A stretch of 64,000 nt of DNA from Collinsella aerofaciens (GCF_015558785.1 NZ_JADMOP010000002.1:44161-108160), one strand, 5' to 3'. Counted from the first letter of the stretch, positions 8,540 through 16,691 are shown. Translations and numbers: made by a program. Notes: a model not told the origin generated them from the letters alone.

Positions 8540-9709
8540 ATGAGCACGTACGCAATTAAGGCTGACAAGTTCTTCTTGCCGGCAGGCCCGCAACTGGGCG
8601 GCTATCTTATGGTCGAGGATGGCGTCTTTGGCGCCTGGCAGGCCGACGAGCCCTCTTGCGAGATTAAGGACTACACGGGGTCGTGGATCGCACCGGGCAT
8701 GGTCGACACCCACATCCACGGCTTCTACAACCACTCAACTACCGATAATGATCCCGTGGGCATCGATATCAGCTCGACCGAGCTCGCCCGTCGCGGTACC
8801 ACCAGCTGGCTGCCCACGACGTTCACCGATGGCGTCGAGCAGATCAAGGACGCCTGCGCCGCCATCGCTCAGGCGGACGAGGGTCGCGGCCCCGACTTCT
8901 GCGGTGCTCGCATTCAGGGCATCTACCTGGAGGGCCCCTTCTTTACCATGAAGCACGTGGGCGCGCAGAACCCCGCTTATCTTATCGATCCTTCCGAGGA
9001 GGTTTTCGATCAGTGGCAGGAGGCTGCGGGTGGTCGCATCGTCAAGAGCGCCATGGCGGCCGAGCGCGACGGTGCCGCTGCTTATGCGGCTGCTCTGAAC
9101 GCCAAGGGTGTGGTGACCAGCATCGGTCACTCCGACGCCACCTACGATGAGTGCATCGCCGCCATCAACGCCGGTGCCAGCTGCTTTACGCATACCTATA
9201 ACGGCCAGCGCGGGCTGCATCACCGTGAGCCCGGTGTCGTGGGTGCTGCCATGTCCACGCCCGAGACCTACGCCGAGATCATCTGTGACGGCAAGCACGT
9301 AAACCCTGCCGCCATCAAGGCGCTGCTGCAGGCAAAGGGCTGGCAACACACGGTACTCATCACCGACTGCCTTGGCTGCGGCGGTATGCCCGAGGGCAGC
9401 TACACCAGTGGCGGCATGGACGTCATCATGAAGGACAACCTATGCTGGCTCGCCGACGGCAAGAGCATTGCCGGCTCGGTGCTCACGCTTGCCCAGGGCG
9501 TCAAGAACATCGTCGACTGGGGCATCGCCAGCGCCGATATCGCCATTCGCATGGCAACCGAGGTGCCGGCACGCTCCGCGCACATCGAGGATAAGTGCGG
9601 CAGCATCATGCCTGGTCGCGACGCCGACTTTGTCGTGTTCGACCATGAGCTCACCCTCGTCGAGACGTATGTTGGCGGTCAGAGCGTCGGCAACGCCTTT
9701 ACCGAGTAA
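8540..9709 (+). CDS. nagA: N-acetylglucosamine/galactosamine-6-phosphate deacetylase
   Basis: 389 aa amidohydrolase; ATG 8540 follows AAGGAG at five bases. Visible NagA features are the THIHG metal motif (His58, His60), YLEGPF (Glu131), GHSDATY (His197), THTYNG (His218) and ITDCLGCGG with the catalytic Asp. It removes acetate from GlcNAc-6-P or GalNAc-6-P. Because it is next to agaS and behind a GalNAc-type PTS, GalNAc-6-P (AgaA role) is the likelier physiological substrate. A fragment of a second nagA remains at 12422-12565. Confidence 0.87.
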   Translation: MSTYAIKADKFFLPAGPQLGGYLMVEDGVFGAWQADEPSCEIKDYTGSWIAPGMVDTHIHGFYNHSTTDNDPVGIDISSTELARRGTTSWLPTTFTDGVEQIKDACAAIAQADEGRGPDFCGARIQGIYLEGPFFTMKHVGAQNPAYLIDPSEEVFDQWQEAAGGRIVKSAMAAERDGAAAYAAALNAKGVVTSIGHSDATYDECIAAINAGASCFTHTYNGQRGLHHREPGVVGAAMSTPETYAEIICDGKHVNPAAIKALLQAKGWQHTVLITDCLGCGGMPEGSYTSGGMDVIMKDNLCWLADGKSIAGSVLTLAQGVKNIVDWGIASADIAIRMATEVPARSAHIEDKCGSIMPGRDADFVVFDHELTLVETYVGGQSVGNAFTE

Positions 9710-9715
9710 CGAGAG

Positions 9716-9751
9716 AAAAAACGGCGGGTCCGAATCTGCTCGGACCCGCCG
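9716..9751 (-). terminator. Terminator of the flavodoxin gene, shared with nagA
   Basis: CGGCGGGTCCGA (9722-9733) and TCGGACCCGCCG (9740-9751) form a perfect 12-bp stem. The T-run lies on the minus strand (A-run 9716-9721), so it mainly serves the minus-strand flavodoxin gene, while the hairpin can also stop nagA transcripts. Confidence 0.75.
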
Positions 9752-9783
9752 TATGGGTTAAACGCTCAAAAGCACCTTAACAG

Positions 9784-10422
9784 TTACAGCTTGTTAGCGA
9801 TCTTCTTTGCCGTGCGCTTGACGCCGGCCACAAGACCTCCCGCAGGATGCTCCTTTTTGTAGGCTAGACGCTTCTCGCGCTTGGCGCACTCTTCGACGAT
9901 GATGTCGCCATACTTGTCTTCGACCTTGTCGAAGAAGTCGACGGCGCCCTTAATTTCCTCAGCGGTCGGGTGCCCCTTTTGGACACCGCCGGCGAGTTTG
10001 AATGGTCCCCACGTATCAAAGCCGGGGCAGCCGTAGACGCCCATAAAGATGGCCTGCCTCATGCGGCAGATACCATCGATATCCTTGCTGTACCACTTGT
10101 TTTTGCCACCGTAGGTCATAAGGCCAAACACCTTGTCCTGCGGCTGCAGCACGTTAGTGAGCACACGTGCCATATCCTTGTCGATCTCGGAGTAATAAAT
10201 GCCCGTGGCGACGCCGATCAGATGGTATTCGTGCAGGTCGGGGTACTCGTTTTTACCGAGTGACTTCACGTCGAGGGTATCGATTTCGGGGTGTGCCTCA
10301 ACGATGGCGTCCACGAGCTTTTTCGTATTGCCGTGGTGGCGTGAGGCATAGAGGATGATGGTTCGAATAAGAAGGCCTTTCAGCTGTAATTGCTTCAATG
10401 TCTGTATGGTACCCCGTTGCAT
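9784..10422 (-). CDS. Flavodoxin-like protein
   Basis: About 212 aa as drawn. The core TIILYASRHHGNTKKLVDAI is the FMN phosphate-binding loop, followed by GVATGIYYSEIDKDM and VFGLMTYGG, as in flavodoxin-like electron carriers and protoporphyrinogen-oxidase-like flavodoxins. The start is uncertain. ATG 10422 gives a long, weakly convincing leader; the conserved fold begins at about 10368, where an ATT codon follows GAAAGG at a good distance, and TTG 10398 is also possible. It converges on nagA and diverges from the lacX-like gene. Relation to sugar metabolism unclear. Confidence 0.78.
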   Translation of the reverse strand: MQRGTIQTLKQLQLKGLLIRTIILYASRHHGNTKKLVDAIVEAHPEIDTLDVKSLGKNEYPDLHEYHLIGVATGIYYSEIDKDMARVLTNVLQPQDKVFGLMTYGGKNKWYSKDIDGICRMRQAIFMGVYGCPGFDTWGPFKLAGGVQKGHPTAEEIKGAVDFFDKVEDKYGDIIVEECAKREKRLAYKKEHPAGGLVAGVKRTAKKIANKL

Positions 10423-10523
10423 GGCTGGGATACCGGACGCATCGATGAACGTGCGGGTTTGTCCTTTGGTCAGGGCCGAGACAGGTACTTGCGAGCAAAA
10501 GCAGTTGTTCGAAAGGATGGGCA

Positions 10524-11405
10524 ATGGAATACGCTCTCTCCAACGATTCGATTTCTATTAAGGTGTCCACGGCCGGCGGCTCGTTTACCTCGATTGAGGC
10601 CGACGGTCGCGAGTATTTGTGGCAGGGCGATCCCGCCGTGTGGTCCGGCCAGGCGCCGATTTGCTTCCCGATTTGCGGAGGCTTGCGTGACAACAACGCC
10701 ATGACGTTTGCCGGGCATCATGTAAAGCTCGCTCGCCACGGGTTTGCGCGCAAACAGGAGTGGAAGCTGCTGAGCCAGAGCGAGAACGAGCTGGCGATGT
10801 GCCTGGATTCGGAGGATAACGCGGCGCTGCTGAGCGATTATCCCTACCCGTTTAAGCTTGTCGCCCGCTATGCGCTTGAGGACGCTGCCGTGCGCGTTTC
10901 CTATGAGGTGACCAACGAGGGCACCGAGGACATGCCGTTCTTTATCGGCGGTCATCCCGGCTTTAGGTGTCCGCTCGATGAGGGCGAGGCCTATACGGAC
11001 TACGAACTGCGCTTTGAGAAAGACGAGGCTGCGGAGCTTTGCACCGCTGTCCCTTCGACTGGCTTGATTGACGTTACCAACCGCTCCAAGAACCCCATGG
11101 TGGGAAAGACGCTGCCTCTGTCGCATGAGCTCTTCGATTTTGCGGAGACCGTCTTTGACGTGCTCGAGAGCCGTCAGGTCACGCTTTCCAAAAAGGGCGA
11201 GGACAAGGGCGTCCGCCTGAGCTTTGAGGGCTTCCCATATCTCATTGTGTGGAGCAAGCCCGAGGGCGATTTTGTGGCGGTTGAGCCCTGGGGCGGCCTT
11301 TCGACCTGCTCCGATGAGGACGACGTGCTTGAGCATAAGCGCGGCTGCCTTGTCGCCAAGCCCAAGGAGACCGTCGTTCGCTCGTTCACGATTGAGATTC
11401 TGTAA
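10524..11405 (+). CDS. lacX: LacX-like aldose 1-epimerase family protein, copy 1
   Basis: 293 aa galactose-mutarotase-like fold of the LacX subgroup, recognised by DPAVWSGQAPICFPICGGLR, KLARHGFARKQEW and FFIGGHPGFRCP. LacX proteins accompany tagatose-6-phosphate pathway genes and are thought to act on a sugar or sugar-phosphate anomer. ATG 10524 follows GAAAGGA. It is followed by lacC copy 1; the same lacX-lacC pair occurs at 44897-46767 with high protein similarity, indicating duplication of the block. Substrate not established. Confidence 0.82.
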   Translation: MEYALSNDSISIKVSTAGGSFTSIEADGREYLWQGDPAVWSGQAPICFPICGGLRDNNAMTFAGHHVKLARHGFARKQEWKLLSQSENELAMCLDSEDNAALLSDYPYPFKLVARYALEDAAVRVSYEVTNEGTEDMPFFIGGHPGFRCPLDEGEAYTDYELRFEKDEAAELCTAVPSTGLIDVTNRSKNPMVGKTLPLSHELFDFAETVFDVLESRQVTLSKKGEDKGVRLSFEGFPYLIVWSKPEGDFVAVEPWGGLSTCSDEDDVLEHKRGCLVAKPKETVVRSFTIEIL

Positions 11406-11464
11406 TTCCGTTTTGTCGACTCGTATCGCGAGGCACAAGGAGCCTGCGAGATAAGGAGCTAAAA

Positions 11465-12400
11465 ATGATCCTCACCGTTACGATGAACCCGTCTGTTGAT
11501 ACGCGCTATCAGCTCGATGAGCTCGTTATCGACGACGTCAACCGTGTGACGCCCGAAAAGACCGCCGGCGGCAAGGGCCTCAACGTGGCCCGTGTGCTGG
11601 GTCAGCTGGGCGACGACGTTGTGGCAACCGGTTTGCTCGGCGGCCACATGGGCGCCTACATGGCTGAGCTCATGGACGCCAACGGTATTAACAACGACTT
11701 TGTGCCCATCAAGGGCGAGACTCGCATTTGCCTCAACATCCTCCACGCCGGCAACCAGACCGAGCTGCTCGAGAGCGGCCCGACAATTGCCCCCGAGGAG
11801 CTCGATGCCTTTACCGCCAAGTTTACTGAGCTTGCGGGCAAGGCCGACGTTGTCACCATTTCGGGTTCTCTGCCCCGCGGTGTCGAGGCAGGCTACTATG
11901 CCAAGATCACGGGCATTGCCGAGAACGCCGGAGCCAAGGTGCTGCTCGATACCTCGGGTGCTTCGCTCGAGGCCGCCCTTAAGTCCGAAATTAAACCCGA
12001 GCTGGTCAAGCCTAACCTGACCGAGATCAACGGCCTTCTGGGCACGAGCTTTACCACCGACGATGTGGACGAGCTCCGCGCCGCGCTCGCCTCTGATGCC
12101 CGCTTCTCCGATATCCCCTGGGTCGTCGTGTCCATGGGCGCTGCCGGCTCCGTTGGCTTCCACAATGGCCGTGCGTTCCGCGCAAAGACGCCCGATATCC
12201 CTGCCGTTAACGCTACGGGCTCTGGCGATTCGACCATTGCCGGCTTCGCACATGCGATTGCTGCCGGCGCCGACGACGAGACGGTGCTGCGTACCGCCAA
12301 CACCTGCGGCAAGCTCAATGCCATGGATCCCATGACCGGCCATCTAGTCATGGACCGTTGGGACGAGGTCTACAACGGCGTTGTCGTGACCGAGCTGTAA
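11465..12400 (+). CDS. lacC: PfkB-family tagatose-6-phosphate kinase, copy 1
   Basis: 311 aa ribokinase/PfkB kinase of the LacC/FruK group. Visible are the N-terminal ILTVTMNPSVD, the sugar-binding KTAGGKGLNVARVL, and a C-terminal ATP/anion-hole motif NATGSGDS with the catalytic Asp, where many relatives have GAGDS. It should phosphorylate tagatose-6-phosphate to tagatose-1,6-bisphosphate, using the product of AgaS. The aldolase for the next step is at 55327. ATAAGGAGC precedes ATG 11465. Fructose-1-phosphate kinase activity is the main alternative. Confidence 0.83.
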   Translation: MILTVTMNPSVDTRYQLDELVIDDVNRVTPEKTAGGKGLNVARVLGQLGDDVVATGLLGGHMGAYMAELMDANGINNDFVPIKGETRICLNILHAGNQTELLESGPTIAPEELDAFTAKFTELAGKADVVTISGSLPRGVEAGYYAKITGIAENAGAKVLLDTSGASLEAALKSEIKPELVKPNLTEINGLLGTSFTTDDVDELRAALASDARFSDIPWVVVSMGAAGSVGFHNGRAFRAKTPDIPAVNATGSGDSTIAGFAHAIAAGADDETVLRTANTCGKLNAMDPMTGHLVMDRWDEVYNGVVVTEL

Positions 12401-12421
12401 GGGCTTGGGCGTCGGTCCCGG

Positions 12422-12565
12422 CATCGCTTGCTAGCTCATGTCGACGACAAGTGCGATAGCATTATGTCGGGGCGCGACGCCGACGTTGTCGTGTTCAATC
12501 CCGACCTTACCCTGGTCGAGACGTATGTGGGCGGCAACAGCTTTGGTAATGCGTTTATCGAGTAG
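12422..12565 (+). pseudogene. nagA: 3' fragment of a second nagA
   Basis: In one frame this stretch encodes about the last 47 residues of a NagA protein, with DDKCDSIMSGRDADVVVF and LTLVETYVGG ending at TAG 12563-12565. It aligns with the C-terminus of the intact nagA (EDKCGSIMPGRDADFVVF) but with clear divergence, so it comes from another nagA, perhaps the one expected upstream of the window. The rest of the gene is absent: lacC copy 1 stops 21 bases before. It is the scar of the event that created the duplicated yhcH ends. Confidence 0.82.
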
Positions 12566-12597
12566 CCGCCAAAGAAACGATCCGAGAGGGGATTTAG

Positions 12598-13071
12598 ATG
12601 ATTTACGGTGCATTGGGCGATATCGAGGAATACCGCGGAATGCTCAAGGGCCTCGATGTGCTGATTGACTGGCTCGAGGAGAACGACCCGGCGCAGCTCG
12701 AGGTCGGCAGCCATCCGATTCTGGGCGACAAGGTCTATGCGAACGTCATGGCTCCCACGACGCGTCCCGAGGCAGAGGCTCACTACGAGACGCATCAGCG
12801 CTATCACGACCTGCAGATCGATGTCGAGGGTCGCGAGGCCTTTAAGGTTGCCACGGGCAGCCTGACGCTGGTCCAGGAGTTTGACGAGAAGGACGACTAC
12901 GATCTGGTCGATTCCGACGCCTCGATCGCCGGCGATCTTGCCGACGACAAGTTCGCGCTGTTCGTTGCCGGCGAGCCTCACATGCCCACACTCGAGTTCC
13001 CGGGCGATGGCGCACAGCCGGTCAAGAAGATCTGCTTTAAGCTGCTTGCAGACGCTTACTGGGAGGAGTAG
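12598..13071 (+). CDS. yhcH: YhcH/YjgK/YiaL family protein, complete copy
   Basis: 157 aa, complete. ATG 12598 follows GAGAGGGGATTTAG, 32 bases after the nagA fragment stop. The sequence has the family's conserved core (GSHPILGDKVYANV, HQRYHDLQID, then the acidic QEFDEKDDYD and GEPHMPTLEF). It is nearly identical to the partial copy at 1-442. The family is found beside nan, ebg and nag genes and may handle a sugar anomer or acid; no reaction is firmly assigned. Confidence 0.88.
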   Translation: MIYGALGDIEEYRGMLKGLDVLIDWLEENDPAQLEVGSHPILGDKVYANVMAPTTRPEAEAHYETHQRYHDLQIDVEGREAFKVATGSLTLVQEFDEKDDYDLVDSDASIAGDLADDKFALFVAGEPHMPTLEFPGDGAQPVKKICFKLLADAYWEE

Positions 13072-13199
13072 CGAACTGCTCGGCTGAGTTGTTCGCCTGA
13101 TGGCGTGATTCCCCTAGAGAAATCACGCTACGACCCCGCCAAGCGTGTTTTCCCTAGGGGAATCACGTTTGGCGGGGTTTTCTGTTTTTGAATAGGGAA
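12630..13199 (+). repeat. Direct repeat copy 2 (yhcH plus terminator)
   Basis: Second copy of the 570-bp repeat that starts the window; same orientation, offset 12,629. Homologous recombination between the copies would delete the whole GH35-PTS-agaS-nagA-lacXC island. Confidence 0.9.
13134..13183 (+). terminator. Terminator after yhcH copy 2
   Basis: CCCCGCCAAGCGTG (13134-13147) pairs with CACGTTTGGCGGGG (13164-13177), followed by TTTTCTG. It corresponds to the terminator at 505-552. Confidence 0.78.
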
Positions 13200-13204
13200 G
13201 CTGT

Positions 13205-13776
13205 TTATTTGCGAAGAACATCGGCTAGCCGCAGGATTGAAATCATCGACCGATAAGTGAGTTCCACTTTTTCGCCCGCAAGCAGTCGTTTCGATTGAAT
13301 CTCATCCAGCCCCACAAGCCGAGAGAACAACGAACTGCTCATCGTGCCCTCGTCAATTGATTCCCTTATGGTCTTCAAAACGTCCGTATCATGAAGCGAT
13401 GCCGAGCTGTAGGGGGCAACACGAGCGGAACTCTCAATTAACGACGAGACAAAAGGATGGAGATGCTTTGGACATAGTCCATCAAACACCACATCCCCAT
13501 TGTCGTTCGAGCCGACCAGGCGCCAAGTATAATGATCGACCCAGTCATCTCCGTCATATATGGCGTCCATGAGCAACTTCCCGTCTAGAGAGAGAAATCT
13601 ATTTGGACATCGGGGCGCAAGACCGCAATCCATATCGGGCCTGCAGCAGCTCCAACCCAACGCACCACATAGGTTCCCTTTCGTACATGTGTATCAATCT
13701 GCCCCGAAATGCCGGTGAATGCAATTCCAGACCCGTTTGTCGGATAGCAATCGACGTATTTTTGTTTTCCGCTCAC
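13205..13776 (-). pseudogene. Frameshifted or phase-variable hypothetical gene
   Basis: Two minus-strand frames overlap at a (CT)n tract: an upstream part from ATG 13776 (MSGKQKYVDCYPTNG to LRPDVQIDFSL, stop at 13585) and a downstream part ending at 13205 (DGKLLMDAIYDGDDWVDH to ADVLRK). The tract reads AGAGAGAGA on the plus strand (13587-13595). Removing one CT unit joins them as VQIDFSLDGKLLMDAIYDG, a smooth protein of about 189 aa. The C-terminal part (GLDEIQSKRLLAGEKVELTYRS) looks like an HTH or antitoxin-like helical module. Family not recognised. Could be a pseudogene, a sequencing error or a slippage switch. Confidence 0.5.
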
Positions 13777-13964
13777 AACCTTGTATAGATATATCGTTCC
13801 AGCAAAAGAGAAGGTATCGTGGCTATTTTAAATCTATATGGCCAATTCGAGCCCTCACCATGGCAATTGTTGCAGCTGGGTTTCTTTTCATTAAAATTTC
13901 ACTTTGGTAAATCCCCGCCCCCTAAGCATTAAATCCGAAGTCCACCGAGTGGGCGAATCGGCAA

Positions 13965-13988
13965 CAAAAAAGCCGCCCGAAGGCGGCT
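13965..13988 (-). terminator. Terminator of tRNA-Thr
   Basis: On the minus strand AGCCGCC-TTCGG-GCGGCT forms a short GC stem (13971-13988) and is followed by TTTTTTG (13965-13970). It lies just downstream of the tRNA. Confidence 0.75.
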
Positions 13989-13999
13989 ATCTTGTGCAA

Positions 14000-14075
14000 T
14001 GGAGCCAGCGACCGGGCTCGAACCGGTGACCCCCGCTTTACGAGAGCGGTGCTCTACCAACTGAGCTACGCTGGC
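14000..14075 (-). tRNA. tRNA-Thr (anticodon CGT)
   Basis: The minus strand folds as a cloverleaf: acceptor GCCAGCG/CGCTGGC, D-arm AGCTCAGTTGGTAGAGC, anticodon arm CCGCT-CTCGTAA-AGCGG with anticodon CGT, T-arm with GGTTCGAGCC, discriminator T and encoded CCA at 14002-14000. It reads ACG threonine codons. Confidence 0.95.
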
Positions 14076-14232
14076 GGCCATGTGGTGACGCAACTGAGGC
14101 GTCAACGGCTGTCTATGATACGGGACATCGCACATCCGTGCAAGTGTTCTGACGGCTTTTCTCACTTTAAATGCACTAATATTGGAGACGTGATGTCTCG
14201 CTCTTACGAGTCTCAAACAGAATGGGACTGCC

Positions 14233-14745
14233 ATGGCTCAACCCAAGATCCTTCTCACGCGTATCGATGACCGGTTTATTTACGGGCAAGACGTTGAGCT
14301 GTGGAACGAGGCTATGGGTTCCAACCTCGTCCTAATCGTCAACGACGAGATTGCGGCGGATTCGCGCAAGTGGGCGCCTATGAGGGTCGCGGCGCCCGAG
14401 GGCGTGTGGACGCGGTTTTTCTCGGTGCAAAGGACCATCGACATCATTCATACCGCAACGTCGCGCCAATGGATTCTCATCATGGTGGCGTCGCCCGCGG
14501 ATGCGCTCGCGCTGGTCAAGGGCGGTGTGCCCATTACCAAGATCAGTATCGGTCACATGCAAGCAGGGGAGGGCAAGCGTCCCGCGACGCCCACAGTTGC
14601 CGTAGACGACACAGACGTCGCCGCCTTCAAAGAGCTGCAAGAACTCGGCATAGAGCTAGAAATCCGCTCCCTCCCCAGCTCCAATTCCGACCCCATTCAA
14701 CTAGTCGTTGGGGACACCCTTGGCACTTGGGGACGTTCCTTTTAA
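14233..14745 (+). CDS. Orphan mannose-family EIIB-like protein lacking the catalytic His
   Basis: 170 aa IIB fold aligned with the subunit at 2727 (RIDDRFIYGQDVELWNEAMG, then ISIGHMQAGEGKRP). The phospho-accepting His is replaced by Tyr17 in RIDDRFIYGQ, so normal phosphotransfer is not expected. No IIA, IIC or IID gene is adjacent. The C-terminus (GDTLGTWGRSF) runs into a GGGGACGTTCC sequence repeated elsewhere in the window, suggesting the original stop was lost to a repeat. It may be a regulatory paralogue, a decoy or a decaying gene. Start ATG 14233 is assumed from the conserved N-terminus. Confidence 0.72.
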   Translation: MAQPKILLTRIDDRFIYGQDVELWNEAMGSNLVLIVNDEIAADSRKWAPMRVAAPEGVWTRFFSVQRTIDIIHTATSRQWILIMVASPADALALVKGGVPITKISIGHMQAGEGKRPATPTVAVDDTDVAAFKELQELGIELEIRSLPSSNSDPIQLVVGDTLGTWGRSF

Positions 14746-15062
14746 TATGAGCAGGACATTGTCAAGAGGCAAAATCGGGCCTGGCCCCAACGATGTGGGG
14801 TCAGGCCCCCTCCCTATATCAGCCCGTCCGCGGCGACCTCGGCGTGTCTTACCGACGCTCGTCTTTGCAGTTTAATATCCGCCCGCGGCGATCTCTCGCC
14901 GGGCAATCCGTTGCTACGGCTGAGGCTTCTACGTCGAACCGACAGTCTGTGCACGCGTGTGGCGCCCTGGGCGCTCGCAGAAAAGGGACCTGAGGTTCGC
15001 CTCAACGGCTTCGGATACAACCGCTTCCGGGGTGACTGGCTTATGTGCGGGGGAACGCCCCC
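14746..15062. other. Non-coding interval: hairpin plus IS110 remnant flank
   Basis: A GC hairpin (GGGCCTGGCCCCA 14777-14789 with TGGGGTCAGGCCC 14796-14808) follows the orphan IIB and may end its transcript. The rest, up to the transposase stop, shows no credible gene and is probably flanking sequence of the IS110 remnant. Confidence 0.45.
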
Positions 15063-15428
15063 CTACGCCTCCTCGGCCATGAGGCCGACCGCCCACACCC
15101 AGCAGGCGAGCTCGCGCGCCGTGGCCACGTTCGCCTTGTTGTTGTGGACCCCGCGCGCGAGCAGGGCCTCGCGCCTCTCGACCAGCCTCCGCACGCCCTT
15201 GGCGGCATGCCTGCGGGCGCCCGGGTCCGGGGCCTGGCCCCTGGCGGGCTCCTTCGGCCGCCCCGAGCACGTCAGGTAGTGCCACGCGGCCTCGACCAGA
15301 GCCTTCCTCAGGTGCTTGTTGCCGGCCTTGGTGATCGCGCCCCTGCGGTCGCTCTCCCCGCTGGAGTGCTCGGAGGGCGTCAGGCCGACCCACGCCGCGA
15401 ACGAGCGGGCGTTCGACTGGATAGAAAA
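15063..15428 (-). mobile_element. IS110-family transposase remnant (C-terminal part)
   Basis: The minus strand encodes about 120 residues typical of the C-terminal Transposase_20 region: SFAAWVGLTPSEHSSGES, RRGAITKAGNKHLRKALVEAAWHY, and the end ANVATARELACWVWAVGLMAEEA. The N-terminal DEDD catalytic domain is missing: the frame is cut at about 15428, exactly where the galM terminator begins. No intact element or clear inverted ends are visible, as expected for IS110. Inactive remnant. Confidence 0.8.
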
Positions 15429-15456
15429 ACGCCCGTCGGCGGTGTGCCGGCGGGCG
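15424..15456 (-). terminator. Terminator of galM
   Basis: On the minus strand CGCCCGCCGG-CACA-CCGCCGACGGGCG forms a stem (15430-15456) followed by TTTTTC (15424-15429). Confidence 0.8.
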
Positions 15457-15484
15457 CTGTTGTGCGATATGTCGCGTTGTGGGC

Positions 15485-16537
15485 TTAGTGCCTCATAAAA
15501 TGGTATTCGATCACATTGCTGTAGGGGTGACCCGGGCCCACAATGCCCTGTGGGAACAGCGGCTGGTGCGGCGTGTCGGGGTACATCTCGGCCTCGAGGG
15601 CAAAGCCGGCGCCCCAGCCATAGTTGGCATCGTCCTTGGCGTGCTCGTCGCCCAGCCAGTTGCCGGTGTAGAGCTGCACGCCCGGTGCGGTGGTGTAGTA
15701 GTCCAGCTCGCGACCGGCCCACATCTCCTCGACGTGCATCGCGCGGCGCAGGTTGCGACCGTACTGATAGCCATCGATGCACAGGCAGTGGTCGTAGCCA
15801 CGGGCCTGCTTAATCTGCGGGTCGTCGGCCTCCATGCCAGGCGCGACGGGACGCAGCTCGCGAAAGTCAAACGGCGTGCCTTCGACCGGAGCGATCTCGC
15901 CGGTTGGAATGTTCTGGTCATCAATGGGCAGGTAGTGGGCAGCGTTGGCAACAAAGAAGTGTTCGCAGTCCATGCCGGCGTTATGGCCGGCAAGGTTAAA
16001 GTACGTGTGGTTGGTCATGGACACGTAGGTGGCGCGGTCGCTCTCGCAGCCATACTCGACACGAAAGACGCCGGTGCGCGTCACGGTAAACACGGCCGTA
16101 AAGGTGCGGTTGCCGGGGAGACCAATCTCGCCATCCTTAAGCGAGGTGGTCATGCGCACGGCGTTGTGGACCTCGTCGAGTTCAACATCCCATACGCGCT
16201 TGTGCAGACCATGCTCAAGATCGCTGTGCAGGTTGTTGGCGCCTTCGTTGGCCGGCATATGCCAGTCCGTGCCGTCAATGGTGATCGTGGCACCCGCAGT
16301 GCGGTTGGCCACAGGGCCGATGGTCGCGCCAAAGCAGGCGGGGTTGTCAAAGTAATCCTCGAGCTTATCGAAGCCCAGCACCACATCGCGCACGTTGCCA
16401 GGGATGTCGGGCACATCGATGCCAAGCACGGTGGCGCCATAGTCCATAATGCGAACGCAGATCTCGGGCCCGTTGAGGGTGTAACGATGAACGGGAGTGC
16501 CGCACGGCGCGGTGCCGAAAAGCTCGGAAGTGATCAT
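15485..16537 (-). CDS. galM: Aldose 1-epimerase (galactose mutarotase)
   Basis: 350 aa from ATG 16537, preceded by AGGAACCAA; the frame extends 20 codons further without support. Typical GalM features are IMDYGATVLGIDVPD, GPVANRTAGA, NEGANNLHSD, the catalytic-His motif NHTYFNLAGH, and DYYTTAPGVQLYTGNWL. It interconverts alpha and beta galactose or glucose for the Leloir route (galK and galT at 48.6-51.5 kb). It stands alone, divergent from a DeoR-type repressor. Unlike the two LacX-like proteins it is a canonical GalM. Confidence 0.9.
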   Translation of the reverse strand: MITSELFGTAPCGTPVHRYTLNGPEICVRIMDYGATVLGIDVPDIPGNVRDVVLGFDKLEDYFDNPACFGATIGPVANRTAGATITIDGTDWHMPANEGANNLHSDLEHGLHKRVWDVELDEVHNAVRMTTSLKDGEIGLPGNRTFTAVFTVTRTGVFRVEYGCESDRATYVSMTNHTYFNLAGHNAGMDCEHFFVANAAHYLPIDDQNIPTGEIAPVEGTPFDFRELRPVAPGMEADDPQIKQARGYDHCLCIDGYQYGRNLRRAMHVEEMWAGRELDYYTTAPGVQLYTGNWLGDEHAKDDANYGWGAGFALEAEMYPDTPHQPLFPQGIVGPGHPYSNVIEYHFMRH

Positions 16538-16691
16538 TTGGTTCCTAACATCGAGGTATTTCGGACAAACTGTAGCGCGAACAGGCGAGATTATCACTAC
16601 ACCCCACTAAAGCAGGGGTATTTTTCTCAAAAAAGTGATGATTGGAACTGTGCGGGCGTTCATTTTTGACGGGTACGAGTCTGATACAATT

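Noticed and set aside
13719-13910. A 63-codon plus-strand frame near the tRNA
   Set aside because: No start signal or protein-like features and it overlaps the frameshifted minus-strand gene.
14929-15393. A second minus-strand frame in the IS110 remnant
   Set aside because: It is out of frame with the recognisable transposase text and extends into non-coding flank.
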